From Stratiolaelaps scimitus (lineage: Eukaryota > Arthropoda > Arachnida > Mesostigmata > Laelapidae), in assembly GCA_019614645.1 (NCBI GenBank), contig JABWDB010000017.1:1488001-1552000 (forward strand): a DNA stretch of 64,000 bases, read 5' to 3'. Made by a program: the position numbers and the translations under genes. A model generated the notes under the pieces. It saw only the letters and a list, made by a program, of their open reading frames with translations, did no database searches and was not told where the DNA came from. This document shows positions 25,401-36,335 of the stretch, piece by piece (position 1 is the first letter of the stretch; the number at the start of each line of letters is the position of its first letter).

Positions 25401-28400
25401 GGAACAAGCCTGGATAAAATAATGCTATCTCATAATAAAAATGATGCCTTAATATGTGATATATGGATAGAATGCGTATACGTGCATAACATATGACCGA
25501 AGGTACCGCAACCGATGCTATGTGATAGCGAAGACGAAACACAAAGGTTATAACAGTCAGTGTAGGGATGCTCACTAAATTTTTTCTTGAGGAATATTGG
25601 CGAGCCAACGCACTTCAAACGTCCGTGCGCTAAGAAGGCAATTCGATCTCCTAAGACGTCAGCCTCTTCCATGTAATGCGTTGTTAAGAGAATTGTACGC
25701 GTCTTGCGTGCATCCTGAAGGATCGACCAGATCTCGCGGCGCGCCTGAGGATCCATGCCAGCTGTCGGCTCATCCAGAATGAGAAGCTGCTCACGTCAAA
25801 TATACAAACACATAGTCGTTAATATCTATTGATGGGAAAAATACATATAGACGTAAACAGGAAAACACGAGGAGATGAGGGATTTTCGTGTGCACGACCT
25901 ACTAATGGTAGTTCACGGGGGGTAATATCGACGAATGAGTAGTTCGTGTCAGACAAGCCAAACTCACTTCGGATCCGCCGACCATCGCGTTGGCCATCGA
26001 CAATTTCCGCTTCATTCCCCCAGATAGGTCTTTGGCAAGCGTGTTCCGTTTTTGCAGCAGGTTGAATCGCGTTAGTAGGTCTTCAATTTCCCCATTGAAG
26101 TACGGGGTGTTTTTGATGATGGCAAAATATTGCAGGTGCTCCTCCACTGTGAGATCGTCAAAGAGCACATTGTGCTGGGGGCACAGGCCGATACTTTTGC
26201 GCGCCTGCTTTGTATCCTTCCGTATGCTGTACCCATTGATGAAGATATCGCCCATCGACGGCGGGAACAGGCCCGTCAGAATATTCATTGTGGTCGTCTT
26301 GCCGGCGCCGTTATGGCCGAGAATGACCGAGATCTGATTCTTGTAGAAGTTCACAGACAGATCGTCGACGACCTTTTTGTTGCCGAAAATCTTCGTCACA
26401 CAGTCAATGACGACGACGGGCTCGGCGTTCGCGGGAGGAGGTTCGAACATAGTCGGATCTTCAGCGCGTGGGATAAAGCTGTCTCGTCGTTCATGGATAT
26501 CGATCCAATACGCCTTCCGCAGCAGGAAGAATGGCTCCTTCGGTATCCCGTACTGCCAGGGTAGAACAGCGTCGAGGTAGAATATTAAGAATGCTAGAAT
26601 GATGCTAGTCAACAGAAACGTAAGGAGCAGACTCAGCACGGAGATATTGTCACCTGGGGCGGCAATATCGGATAGATTGCTGAACTGCAGCCCAATATCT
26701 GCAAAGAAGGGGGGCAAACATCGCAAAGGCAAATGAGGACGATTAGATAATCTCATAGAATACGATTCAATGATAGTTCGACGAAATCAAATAGATCAAA
26801 CGATCATTACTGTAAGAATAGAGAATGTACCCCTTGCCCCAGATTACGAACTACCCAAGCACTCGTTACGGTTCAGACACGCGATAGTTGTCCTTGATGA
26901 AAACAAGCCGGGCCACATACGCAAGCAATGAATACGGGCTAAAGCTGTCCGACCTCACCGGATCATTGGGGCTAACTATCTGCCGGTGATTTCGTCATGG
27001 TAAGTGCGGCATATTGTGTGGTTTAACGCAAGGGCACATACTGGCAGACTCCCAGAAGCCGATGAGCTTGAACACCCAATAGCATCCGCAGGGTGGCAGC
27101 ATTGCGGTGAGCAGCTTGACACTGGCGTCCGTGTTGAAATATACGTTCGAGTCCTTCGCGTCGATTAGTACCGTACACAGGGTGAGTGGCAGGAACCAGA
27201 AGAGAATTGAAATCATCGCACCCATCGTCGCTGGTGGACGTCACGTATCGCGGGGGTCATCGGCGACATTCAAAGTCGTTAAAAGACAACCGAGCAAACA
27301 GAATTGAAACGGATTAATTAGGGTGTGCCAATCGAAAAGGACACACGTCATACCCTATTTTGTGAAGAAATTAATATTTAAATAATTATATATATATATA
27401 TATATATCGTGTATCCACCCTATGTTGTTTGAGGTAATTATTATATCTGAACCGAAAACTTAAAACAATATCATAATTCGCTATACAGACCAGATCGTGT
27501 TGCAGTTATCTTTGCAGGGATAGACATAGTGAGAAAGCTGCGAATTTGTCCTAGCACCTAATTAGACGTATGCGCCTAATTGCATTTGTATTCACACAGA
27601 ACGTGAGCTTCTGCGGCGGCCTATGAGGTAATAATGGTTTTGTGATACAATAATACAACGGATACAATGGCATCTCACAACAGCGGTGAGCGAAATAATT
27701 ATACACATGTTCGACATACGCCCATTGAAGAGAACAGAGATGAGGATGAGCTGTAGCGTTGCGACAACGGAGAACACCATGAGCACTAAGAAGACGACAA
27801 ACGGATCTGACTTTGATAGAAGCGGATAGCCCGTAATGGGTAACGCGAACAGCGTACAAGCCAAGATAGCGATGAACGTCATCGACGCCATTCCCGTTAG
27901 AAAGATACCATGCCAATAGACCATTTCTGGTTGACCACTCATACGCAGCAGCTCCTATTGAGTTCAAAGGAAGAAAAATACCGCAAATATTAAACGTACT
28001 CTCGGTTAGAACGGCCCGGATAATGTAAGCTTTCGAATTACACAATGAAAATGCGACGAATTTGGACTTTGTGAAGCCACACCTTGCCACATGCGTTATT
28101 GTAACAATGAAAACTGTACGCATATATGCATATATTTTAGTAGAATTTCACCCCAGGAAATGATACTGCTATGTAAAGTGGACTATGTTCCATTGAATCA
28201 AGGGGTACCTGACACTCGTGTCAGTTCTACAAAATCTCTGATAGGATGATGAGTTGTTTTTGAGCACCCTGTACATCTGGTACACATCTAACGTCATTCC
28301 TAATCGTTCAGCTCACCCTGATTCGTGATGCTTTCTCCTGGATAATCTGCATAGGATACACTCCAATGAGTACGACATAGGAGAACAAAAGGAACTGAGA

Positions 28401-30819
28401 TATGAACCTCGCCAGCTTGTCGAATGACACATCGTTCAGATAGCGTCCCGATGGTTGCGGTTGTATAATTGGCTAAAAGAAGATGGAACAACAACAACAA
28501 CAACAACAACAAAAACAGCAACAAAAGACATTTTCCAATGTTACAGTCACAACGACACCTGTAAGTGGGAAGTTTTGAAGTTCCCCATACACGTGGAGCT
28601 AAATTCATAATATGACCGTTCTCCGTTTGTTTCAAAGACGCCGGAAATAAAGGCAGAGTCCCAGCTCATCATGTCGAATGATAATACCCAATCGTGCGGG
28701 AGCATTGAATTAGCTGAAATAGAATCAGCGATAATTGCCAAAGCTCGCCAAGGTCGAGTGTCAAACCTTGAGATCCTCACTGGATTCAGTGGGAAGGGGG
28801 AATGTGCCTAGAATCCCATAGTATATATATATATATATATATATTGAGGTTGAGACATACCACGGGCATAGTTGCGTCGTAGAAGTAGTTGGTAAAATGT
28901 GCGAACACGTTCCACATAAGGGGGTAGAGAAGGAAAGGCTCCATAGTGGCCGAGACATTTCGCGGGAAGTTATCCTGTGGGAACCTTTTCATGCTGAACT
29001 GTCTAGGGAAGTCGATGCTGCAAATGTGCAAGGCAGAAGATGCAAAAATGAACAAACTGAAGAGTTATAAATTGATATTTAGCACACATCACTAGGCGTA
29101 CACCAATACATTTGCTCTCTAAGACTTGAGTGGCTCAATAAATTCACGTTCGACATAATCTTATATTCTAGTGCTACTCATGAATACGTTGATTTGGCTA
29201 AATATCAAAGTAGGAAATTACCAGAAACAAGAAAATTGCATGAGCCTATAACAAAAAAACAAACAAATAATAAATAATATAAATCGATTAGTTTCCACCT
29301 GGACCAGTACAAGATAGCTATAGTTAGAAACACAAGCCTTTGGGTACGGTGTCGATATTATAATTAGTATAATTAATCAGTTGCGATCAACTTAAGTTGA
29401 CTGTTTAGAAACGAAACCGAGAAGGCAGCATGAGAAAGGCACTCACTGCACCTCATTAAGAAAACCTACCTGATTAAGTAATCGAGCCGCTGTGCATTAA
29501 CCCGTTCCAGGTTCAGAGCTATCCGCGTTGAGTTGCTCGACTGTATGTCATTGCTTAATGTTTTCCAGTCGGGGTACGGCTTAAGTTCTTCAATGGGGAA
29601 AATCAATTTAGGATACATTGCGCAAGTTCCCAATGGCAATTATGAGAGTCAAGAGCAGCCAACTTTGATGGAGGAGAGAAATCACATTCAATGTCATCTT
29701 CCGCGTCATGACCAGTGGCCACAATTTGTTAGTCGGCAAGCAGTATGCCTAAATAAAACTAACATGAATGCTCGCTGCCTGTTCTCGGTGACTCTCGCAA
29801 CCAAGATATGCGCTAGAGGGATAGAGGTCATGCAACCTACGTGTCACATCGTTAAGGGAACTGTTCATAACGACGACAGCAACGTGACCACAATGGATAC
29901 AACAAGCCACAAGTCAATTGTGTGATCACATTTTGATGAGGCTAAATTCGTCGTATACCCAAGTTGGCACTCGAACCACTTATTTGGTTTGGGCTACGCA
30001 AGGGCGAATGCAGGTATCTGCCTTTCGATGATTGACAGTTCAAGCGAGATGAAATAGTTTATAGTTTTTTTAGCATACTTACGAAGCTTCCCCGACACCT
30101 CACCGAGGTGGACCATAAGATCATTCGTGTAGCTGTTGTTCGGGGCATACGCGAGTTTAGTCAGAGGCTCGACAGCGATGAAACTCAAGTCAGGACTTGC
30201 TGGATAGACATTGGGTCCCATCCACTCTGGATGAATGCCATCCGTCGAACGATAGCGGAGGTAGACTAGGAGACCTATAGCAAGCACGAGCAAATAAATA
30301 ACAAGCCGGAAGGCGATGCTTATTAAATTAGCGAACATTAATGGCCAGCGTATACTCATTGATTCTATGTATTGTTATGCTCCTTAGAAAGTTGGACAAA
30401 CCAGTTGTGACCAGTACTGACTGACTCATCTAGTGAAAAATATACCTCTCGATAATTAGCAACATCATTAGCAGTTGATATGACTCGAACACATGAAGCC
30501 TGTGAATATTGTTCAAGCTAATTATGAATGCTTGATACACGAGATGCGTGCATTTCTCGTATGTGGCAATTAGCATATTCGCGTGCAGCTGTTAGCCACA
30601 CTATAATATCCGTCGTGCTAGCATCATCGTATAGTAGCAATATAATTAAGGATCAATCAAAATTCAATATATATATATAGTTAAGTGGCCGAAATTGCAC
30701 TCACTGAGTAAGACGATCGGAACGGTAACCTCGAGAGCAGCAAATATATAGTGCCGCTTGATCTTACGGATGAAGAAATCCTTGTAGAAGATGGCCCATA
30801 GTTGCCGCCAGTACCCCAT
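16343..30819 (-). CDS. ABCA-family full ABC transporter, 24 coding exons
   Basis: Complete ABCA-subfamily transporter, predicted to move lipids across or between leaflets of internal or plasma membranes using ATP. I joined exons at 30705-30819, 30083-30274, 29470-29587, 28861-29017, 28317-28472, 27720-27954, 27042-27230, 25968-26698, 25576-25786, 25134-25336, 24576-24741, 24102-24295, 23526-23700, 22991-23227, 22485-22585, 21188-21341, 20650-20775, 19956-20213, 19071-19322, 18625-18781, 18071-18215, 17419-17606, 16942-17145 and 16343-16706. All junctions are GT-AG and phase-consistent. The total is 5,028 nt, i.e. 1,675 residues plus stop, close to ABCA3-like lengths. The start is the ATG at 30819 ([15 protein letters not shown]), which matches the usual WRQ-LLWKNF-like opening of the family. 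The order is TMD1-NBD1-TMD2-NBD2, and both ATP sites look intact. The extracellular loops are short (about 165 and 140 residues), which favours an ABCA3-like over an ABCA1-like member. An upstream non-coding exon is possible. The weakest junction is the donor after 25134 (GTTCGT). Confidence 0.93.
17669..17730. repeat. (AT)n tract in ABCA intron
   Basis: Nearly continuous AT dinucleotides with two short interruptions, in the intron between ABCA exons 21 and 22. Confidence 0.9.
19071..24295 (-). CDS. ABCA exons 12-19: second transmembrane domain
   Basis: Exon 12 contains [18 protein letters not shown] followed by a helix (about residues 860-880), the standard entry into TMD2. Exons 13-14 encode a second extracellular loop of about 140 residues containing N-x-S/T sites. 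Exon 15 gives a helix and the [12 protein letters not shown] cytoplasmic segment. Exon 16 starts [20 protein letters not shown], matching the family's AKHLQ-x-SGV motif. Exons 17-19 supply the remaining helices, including [10 protein letters not shown]. The intron between exons 15 and 16 (21342-22484) is interrupted by a retrotransposon fragment. The intron between exons 17 and 18 (20214-20649) holds a fold-back repeat. Confidence 0.88.
20300..20430. repeat. Intronic fold-back (MITE-like) element
   Basis: Two inverted arms flank an AT-rich centre. The cores 20307-20330 and 20397-20420 are reverse complements with one mismatch (TGCCGAGTCACTCAG at the outer ends). Similarity extends outward and inward to about 43 bp at roughly 85% identity by eye. 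The element lies in the ABCA intron between exons 17 and 18, and outside the arms is an (AT) tract. The size and symmetric arms fit a small non-autonomous DNA transposon or a template-switch duplication. No transposase is seen and no clear target duplication. Confidence 0.7.
21620..22430 (-). mobile_element. 5'-truncated non-LTR retrotransposon (CR1/L2/jockey-like RT tail) inside an ABCA intron
   Basis: The frame from 22430 to the TGA at 21705 encodes the C-terminal part of a non-LTR reverse transcriptase. Visible motifs are [66 protein letters not shown] and [12 protein letters not shown]. This matches the region just after the YADD catalytic motif in CR1/L2/jockey-type elements. The YADD motif itself is missing, so the copy is 5'-truncated and cannot be active. 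No stop codon interrupts the roughly 240 residues, which suggests a fairly young copy. The 5' end abuts an (AT) tract (22432-22465). The 3' end has AATAAA (minus, 21653-21658) and a TTATTATTATAA-like tail. Same strand as the host gene. I could not define a target-site duplication. Confidence 0.85.
22432..22465. repeat. (AT)n at 5' junction of the retrotransposon fragment
   Basis: An AT dinucleotide tract lying exactly between ABCA exon 15's intron start and the reverse transcriptase frame. It may have been the insertion target or have grown at the junction. Confidence 0.9.
24576..26698 (-). CDS. ABCA exons 8-11: NBD1 and linker
   Basis: Exon 8 (731 nt) carries the last TMD1 helix (about residues 408-430) and most of NBD1. 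Walker [11 protein letters not shown] is at about 515-524, the Q-loop CPQHN at about 560, and the signature [10 protein letters not shown] at about 612-621. Exon 9 opens exactly on Walker B ([13 protein letters not shown], about 632) and carries the H-loop TTHYMEEAD. Exon 10 continues KKKF-N-TGYKM. Exon 11 has the [15 protein letters not shown] motif that follows each ABCA NBD, then a Ser/Asp-rich linker (about 790-823). All catalytic residues expected for ATP hydrolysis are present. Confidence 0.93.
27042..30819 (-). CDS. ABCA exons 1-7: first transmembrane domain
   Basis: Seven exons encode about residues 1-387. Exon 1 gives the short cytoplasmic N-terminus and the start of TM1. Exon 2 (acceptor CTATAG before 30274) completes TM1 and begins a first extracellular loop of about 165 residues. 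Exon 5 (28317-28472) holds the helix [18 protein letters not shown] followed by [11 protein letters not shown]. Exon 6 continues with ELLRMSG and the VYWHGIF segment. This is the family's conserved intracellular helix (EKE-x-RLKE-x-MR-x-MG), so the junction is secure. Exon 7 ends just before the [14 protein letters not shown] segment, typical of the stretch before the last helix of TMD1. Confidence 0.88.
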
Positions 30820-30825
30820 AGCGCC

Positions 30826-33594
30826 CTGCAAAAACAAGAAACGGAGTGTTTTGATGCTGCAGATTAAATAATCATTTCGATTGTCGTATATATAATTGAG
30901 TGCGTTCAATTTCACTAGCGAATCGGCTTGAACTATAGCGATCATTGTTATAGTACTTTATTTTAATCGAGCTGTGGCTCGCGTTCGGAAGTTCTAAAGA
31001 TTTCACCTCGAGCAATGAGCGTCGAAGTAACTTGCCTGTTCGGAAGTCGACTCTGAGATTTGCTTATTTACGTCCGAAGGCATACCTGCCCATGTTTCAA
31101 AAGCTAGAGAATTCTAAATTGCGATGGTCGTCAACGCAACGGCGGCGCCATGGTATGATAATACATGAGGCGTCCATCTATCCGAAGCAACCCATATAAT
31201 ATCTATCATCTAGAAGGCTTTGTCTAAAACTGACCGTACATAGGGTTCATGTGAAACATGTGTTCTTACGGACTGGCTAAAAATTCAAGTTTCATCGGAT
31301 GATGTGTAAGTCCCACGATTGAGCATTGCACTGATTTACACCAAACAATTGTGCGTACGGCCGGATATGTGTCCAATCTCGCTTGGCTGAACTAGGAAGA
31401 GTGTTTACTTTACATAAGCTCTACGGGGATTGCTGTAGTTCATGTTCACATCTAATGGCTCACTTCGTAAAGCGAACCCACCTACTATAGAGACATTGCA
31501 AATGGACAGAAGCAGGTGAAAAGTTGAAGATCAATAGTCTTCCCCGCAGTACTCATACAATCCGAAGACATTCGTAGGACTGCGTCCATACCCAGCTAAG
31601 TCCATGCTCGTCATTAATTGTACGGAAACTATAAGCTGGCTACACAATCTCCCGGGCCTCCAAGATACTCAGTGTATTTTATGCGACGAGACAAGCATAC
31701 AGCGACGGCAACAAATTAGACGGAATTCTATTGTGGCTTTGATTCGGAAGCGGGATAGTGCTACATGAATGTTGGTTTTCCTATATAGTCACTTCTATAT
31801 CGTGAGCACTCATCTGGAGCTAGAACTCAAATAGTAAGACCAATAATATCTGCTGCGCCACAGCCATCACCATTGCATGTGATGTCTATGCCCTCTAAAG
31901 GGCTAATCAAAAGAATCGATGCAAACAATGCTTTGCTTTTGTTCCGGTTGACGTGTACAACAAGAGATACCAAATACATACATGAATACATGCATGTACA
32001 TCTACATGGACTGGACCCAGCTCACCCAGCTGTTAGCAAGGATTCTCATTAAACTTTATTTTACTTGATCTATAACTAGAAAATTGTCGACCGGTAGGAT
32101 TCACTAGCGCCTTGCACCTGAACGATATCATCCGTCTACGTTGTACACGAAATAATGGGTGCAACCTACATTCGCACGTATACGTCGATTAGAGAAGAGC
32201 CAGAAGTGTCCAGCAAACTCGACTTTCTAAACAATGCTAAAATAAAGGATGAAATCATGCATGCTTAATAGTAATCACTCGTAGACGTTGGTAGTGCACA
32301 ATGTGATGGCGTTATACGCGTGCTTGGTGCGAGTATCGGAGCTGGCCACCGAACTGAGCTATGCCACAAAATGCAATAATGTCAACTACAAATGCTTGCG
32401 AAGCATTACGTGAAACAGACAGAGTCGATCGACTGCCATAGCCAGCCTATGAATCCTTACAGCATTAATGGTCAGGCCATGACTCCCGTGTAAGCCCTTC
32501 AGCCATAGAGTTATCTACGCTACGCCAGTCCTTCATTGTTGGACATCGCATAATGGGAACATTGAAGCCGGAATAATGTCACATGGTTCACTCGAGGTTC
32601 TGCAGTGAAGTGCTCAAGGAGTCTAGAGCGTACGAACGATCGTGTTAAAGCTAACGAATTCGCTAGATCGAGTACAGAGGAATTGCTATGAAGTACGACG
32701 TCTTGCTAAATCAGTTCAGCACTTTACGGATGCCGGGATGCGAGATCCACAAGAAGTAGATGGATCAGTTGATCGAGGGGAGAAATGTCACATCTGAATG
32801 GAACGAGAGGAGGGCGAAAGTGCTTCACCAGCATCAGCATGCTTAAGAACGTGCTACCAAAGGTTCGTTTGGTGCACTGTGGATTCAGTGAACATTAGTA
32901 TGAGGCTCGCGTTCGATGTATATACACCTCGACCCGTTCTCGGGTTCTTCGAAGGTGGCTCCCACATCAATCGATACAAAATGTGTGTAATGGTCATCGC
33001 CACCAGCGCGAGAGGTAGACGATTAGTTACGCAAGGTCCTCTATGTTAGCAATGGTCCTTGGTGAATCGAAACGGTGATTGAAACTGGCAGGACACAGGA
33101 CAACGTGAATGTGAAAAAGCATCTATGGCGGCATCATATTTATTACAATCAACGAAAATTGACCACAGTTACAGGGCGCAACGCAATCTGATGTGCGTGA
33201 ATATGGCCATTCATGGCCATATTATTTGGCACCTTTACTGACTGGCTAGCATACAAAGCACAGGAATGTAGCGGTGATACGTTAAGTCGAATGCATGTCA
33301 AACCACTAGTACTGATATAAAGTACATTGGAAAAAAAAACTCGGACTGAAAAAAAATTATAATAATAATAATAATAATAATTTAAAATAAAAATAAAATT
33401 ATGTACAAAAAAAATGACGACAACAGCACCCAGCATTATACAGCATAGCAACCGCTAGCCATCGCGCCTCGCAACTCAAAAACACCGAGCCCGATTGGTT
33501 GTAGTAGTAATAGTAATAGTCAGAATCAGCGAATCTGCATCAGGCTCAAATGTTTACATAGTCAAACTCGTGCTCCCCGAAGAAAGACGATGCG
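30826..33594. other. Upstream region of ABCA gene, no coding seen
   Basis: This is the 5' flank of the minus-strand ABCA gene. An acceptor-like TTTTTGCAG precedes the ATG exon at 30825, so a non-coding first exon may lie within this stretch. No frame above about 90 codons has a recognisable domain. I see no clear TATA element in the minus orientation. Confidence 0.4.
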
Positions 33595-33595
33595 A

Positions 33596-33878
33596 TCAAT
33601 GACCTAGGACAACCATCGATCCCAAGAGAAAATTGTCATAAGAATTATAAACGGAAACCTGAATTTCGGAATCGGGCCCATCTGCGGCGGGGTCAACGGC
33701 GCTAAGCGAAGACGATGCATTTTCCGTGTTGTCGATCCATGATGAGGGCGAACTATCCGAGTCTTCATGATCATACCGTGGCCTCATGCTCGTCCAAAGA
33801 TCGTTGCGTGCAGAGGTAAATATATCCAAATATTCTGAAGTTGTTGCTGCTGATCCCAGCAGCTGGAACTCGCAATTC
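33596..33878 (-). CDS. Candidate terminal exon, acidic Ser/Asp-rich
   Basis: A frame open from about 33878 to the stop at 33596 encodes LLGSAATTSEYLDIFTSARN, then DHEDSDSSPSSWIDNTENAS, SSLSAVDPAADGPDSEIQ. Composition (Asp, Ser, Glu) and codon choice look like real coding rather than a chance frame. Acceptor candidates are GCGAG near 33872 and TTCCAG near 33866. No domain is recognised; it could be an acidic disordered tail. Upstream exons are not identified, though the frame at 34216 is on the same strand. Confidence 0.35.
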
Positions 33879-34215
33879 GTTTATCGCAGTGTATAACGGA
33901 CGAACTAGTGAGTTGGCTCGTTGGCCCCCAAGGACAACAACGTTGGGACAACAACGGTGACGCGGTGTTGGTGAATTTGTTACTGTTGCTGCTGCAACCG
34001 CGGTTATGGCCAGTGGATGCCAACCGAAGTTCAATATCCGGTAACGCTCAATACATGTTGTGAAGCCACCAACCGAGAGGCAGTGAAGTAGAACAGTGAA
34101 GCGTCAATTATTGAGGAGAAATTTCCTCGGCAAGAGTGTCACAATTCTCCTTCAGTTCTTGGCGGTGTTGTTGTTGTGATCTGGCGAAAGTGGCTCGGTG
34201 AAGGATACTGTGAGC

Positions 34216-34707
34216 TTAGTTGAGGCAGCTAACCATCATGCGGTGGTGCTGCTGCATGTGCTTGAAATGTTTGGACAGATGTATGTAATCTGTCCTCTTC
34301 AAGTGCTCGTTGCCAGCGAATGCATAGCAATTGTGCATCGGCTCGCCACAGATATGTGTATCTATGCTCTCCCTACACAGGATATGTAATATTACTTGTA
34401 CAGCAGGCCAAGTCAAGCACACAACGGCGAAACACAAGCTGTAACGCTCGATGATATTAGAAAAGCTCCGCTCAATGTCCGTTGTCAGGTCACGGATGTC
34501 TGGAGGAAAATCTGCCACATGACGATGCTCGAAAAGGAACCGTCCTTGGTGAGTGTTCCTCACCTTCCGACAAGCTACAAGATCGGTTATGTGAAGGGTG
34601 CCCTCTCCAAGGTGAGATCCTTGACGGTATCTTCGATTCAAGCGCCCCTTGTGACATACTGACTCCTGATAGCTATTGTTTGCAAGCCACACAGCCTGAT
34701 ATTTCAA
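34216..34707 (-). CDS. Candidate coding frame with one membrane segment
   Basis: A 163-codon minus-strand frame, longest among unexplained ones. The best part (about 34216-34560) reads FEHRHVADFPPDIRDLTTDI, ERSFSNIIERY, then a hydrophobic segment SLCFAVVCLTWPAVQVILHI, then a His- and Lys-rich tail. A donor-like GTTAGC lies near 34236. No ATG opens the full frame, so it would be an internal or partial exon. A plus-strand frame across 34404-34548 also has splice-like borders (TTGTACAG before, GTGAGT after), so the strand is not settled. No family is recognised. Confidence 0.3.
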   Translation of the reverse strand: MKYQAVWLANNSYQESVCHKGRLNRRYRQGSHLGEGTLHITDLVACRKVRNTHQGRFLFEHRHVADFPPDIRDLTTDIERSFSNIIERYSLCFAVVCLTWPAVQVILHILCRESIDTHICGEPMHNCYAFAGNEHLKRTDYIHLSKHFKHMQQHHRMMVSCLN

Positions 34708-36264
34708 CGGTATGCGTCACGCCTTCATTGTTCACAGGTCCGTGAGGTGCTCTGTAATGGAGTGGCTTTTTTTGTTTGTTTGTTTCGGCAAGCAAACGAC
34801 CAATTTCGAATCTTGCGTCTCCATTGATTTGCTAACTGAAGCTTCTTGGGGACGCTACTACCCCGCGTGGTATATTGCGACGGCCACTAACTTGGTGAAT
34901 CGGTTAGGCCCTTCCGGCTCTCCAAACCGTGGCACTGCAGACAACATGCAACAACTTCACTAGTTGTGGGACATTTTGTAGAATAGGAATAGATTTACTA
35001 ACTTCATTCACACTGACACCCTTCATCGGGGAGCACTCGGGCCACCTGTGGCATTAACGACATGGAGAAGGTATGTGTCAACGTTCTCAGTTTCATACGC
35101 CGAGACACTCACATGATTCGCGAGTCTTGCCACCTGCACCATTTTCACACTAGCCAGAGGTTAGATTTATGTCAGATTTCTCGGATCGGCACTATCGATA
35201 TCAAATTCGAACGACGCCATTCGCCTGATCCCTTGCAGTGCAAGATAGTTGTTGACGAGTTCTGCGTTTCTCGGCGGCTTCGATCTTGTCTAGTACCGTT
35301 GCAGCGGCAGTTGTCACTTGTGATTATCTACTCGTGTAGATCGCTGTCATGTATACTCATCTAACCCCCGGTTAGACTGTACAAGGCAATCGCACTATAG
35401 TAGAAACTGTAGTAGCTAACAGTGATGCGTCGAAAGTTGTACAAAGTTAACAGCTTGCCGGTAGTGTGTGAATCTCACTATATTCATCTAACTATTACTA
35501 CTGTTTTATTGCCTACAATTGACGAATCATCCTCGAAAAATGGAGAATGCTCTCCACGCATCAGGACCACCTGCCACCTATATAATCATTCCAGACAAAC
35601 TGGGCTCGCTCCAGCTGACACGTGCACAATTAGCATAGAAAGGACAGATAGGTCCTGAAGACGAGGAGGCTGGACTTCACTTAAGCCGTATACACTGAGG
35701 TGAAGGAATCGATTAGTTTCACAACTGTGTGGCCACAGCTCTGAATAACTGGGTTTGTATCGGTGCACTTTGGAACTAAATGCGTAATTAACTCTATTTA
35801 TCCTTGTGGATTAACGTAATTAAATATCCTTGTGGATTAACAAAGACAAACAATTGAATACTCCCTATGATCGCTGCAAGCAGCGAACCGGCATGGCGAC
35901 TAACCAGCATAAAATCCTATCGCCATCCTGCTACCGATATCGTCAAGATTACGAACAGTACAGCCAGTGCACAGTTTTTGTCTTGTATCGTCCATCGAAG
36001 CAGTTTTGTTGGGGACACAACGCGGGTGTCCCAATCAAATCCAGGCGATGCCCGACCTTACGGAAATGTCGGCCTTGTAGATGTTATCGCGCCGACGTTT
36101 AGGTTTTGATCAAACGTAATCTCCATGCAGACGGCTTACACGATTAGAAGTAAATCTTAACGTCATAATTCGTGTTAGTATTATCCGGTCGAAGTATCGT
36201 TCAGATCTGTATGTGCCACTGTTTCACACCGTTTGCGTTTTCATCATCGTTCCACCAACCCATA

Positions 36265-36335
36265 GGTGTCCTGCGGGATTCGAACCAGCTACCCTTGTAT
36301 CGACGCCGCCTATTACGCTATTTCAGGGGATGGGA
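36265..36335 (-). repeat. Degenerate tRNA-like sequence
   Basis: Box B GGTTCGAATCCC on the minus strand at 36275-36286 and a box-A-like stretch around 36311-36325, about tRNA spacing. No complete cloverleaf. Possible SINE head or tRNA pseudogene. Confidence 0.35.

Noticed and set aside
26130..26564. 144-codon plus-strand frame
   Set aside because: It lies antisense within ABCA exon 8 and is a shadow of the NBD1 coding sequence.
28559..28713. Exon-like segment between ABCA exons 4 and 5, with a TTTCAG acceptor and CAG|GTGTCG donor
   Set aside because: Its open frame needs a split codon that exon 4 does not supply, and its 155-nt length would shift the frame. Exon 4 joins exon 5 directly in phase 0 and gives a normal ABCA sequence.
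29533..29925. 130-codon plus-strand frame inside the ABCA locus
   Set aside because: It overlaps ABCA exon 3 in antisense and otherwise covers intron sequence, with no domain or splice context.
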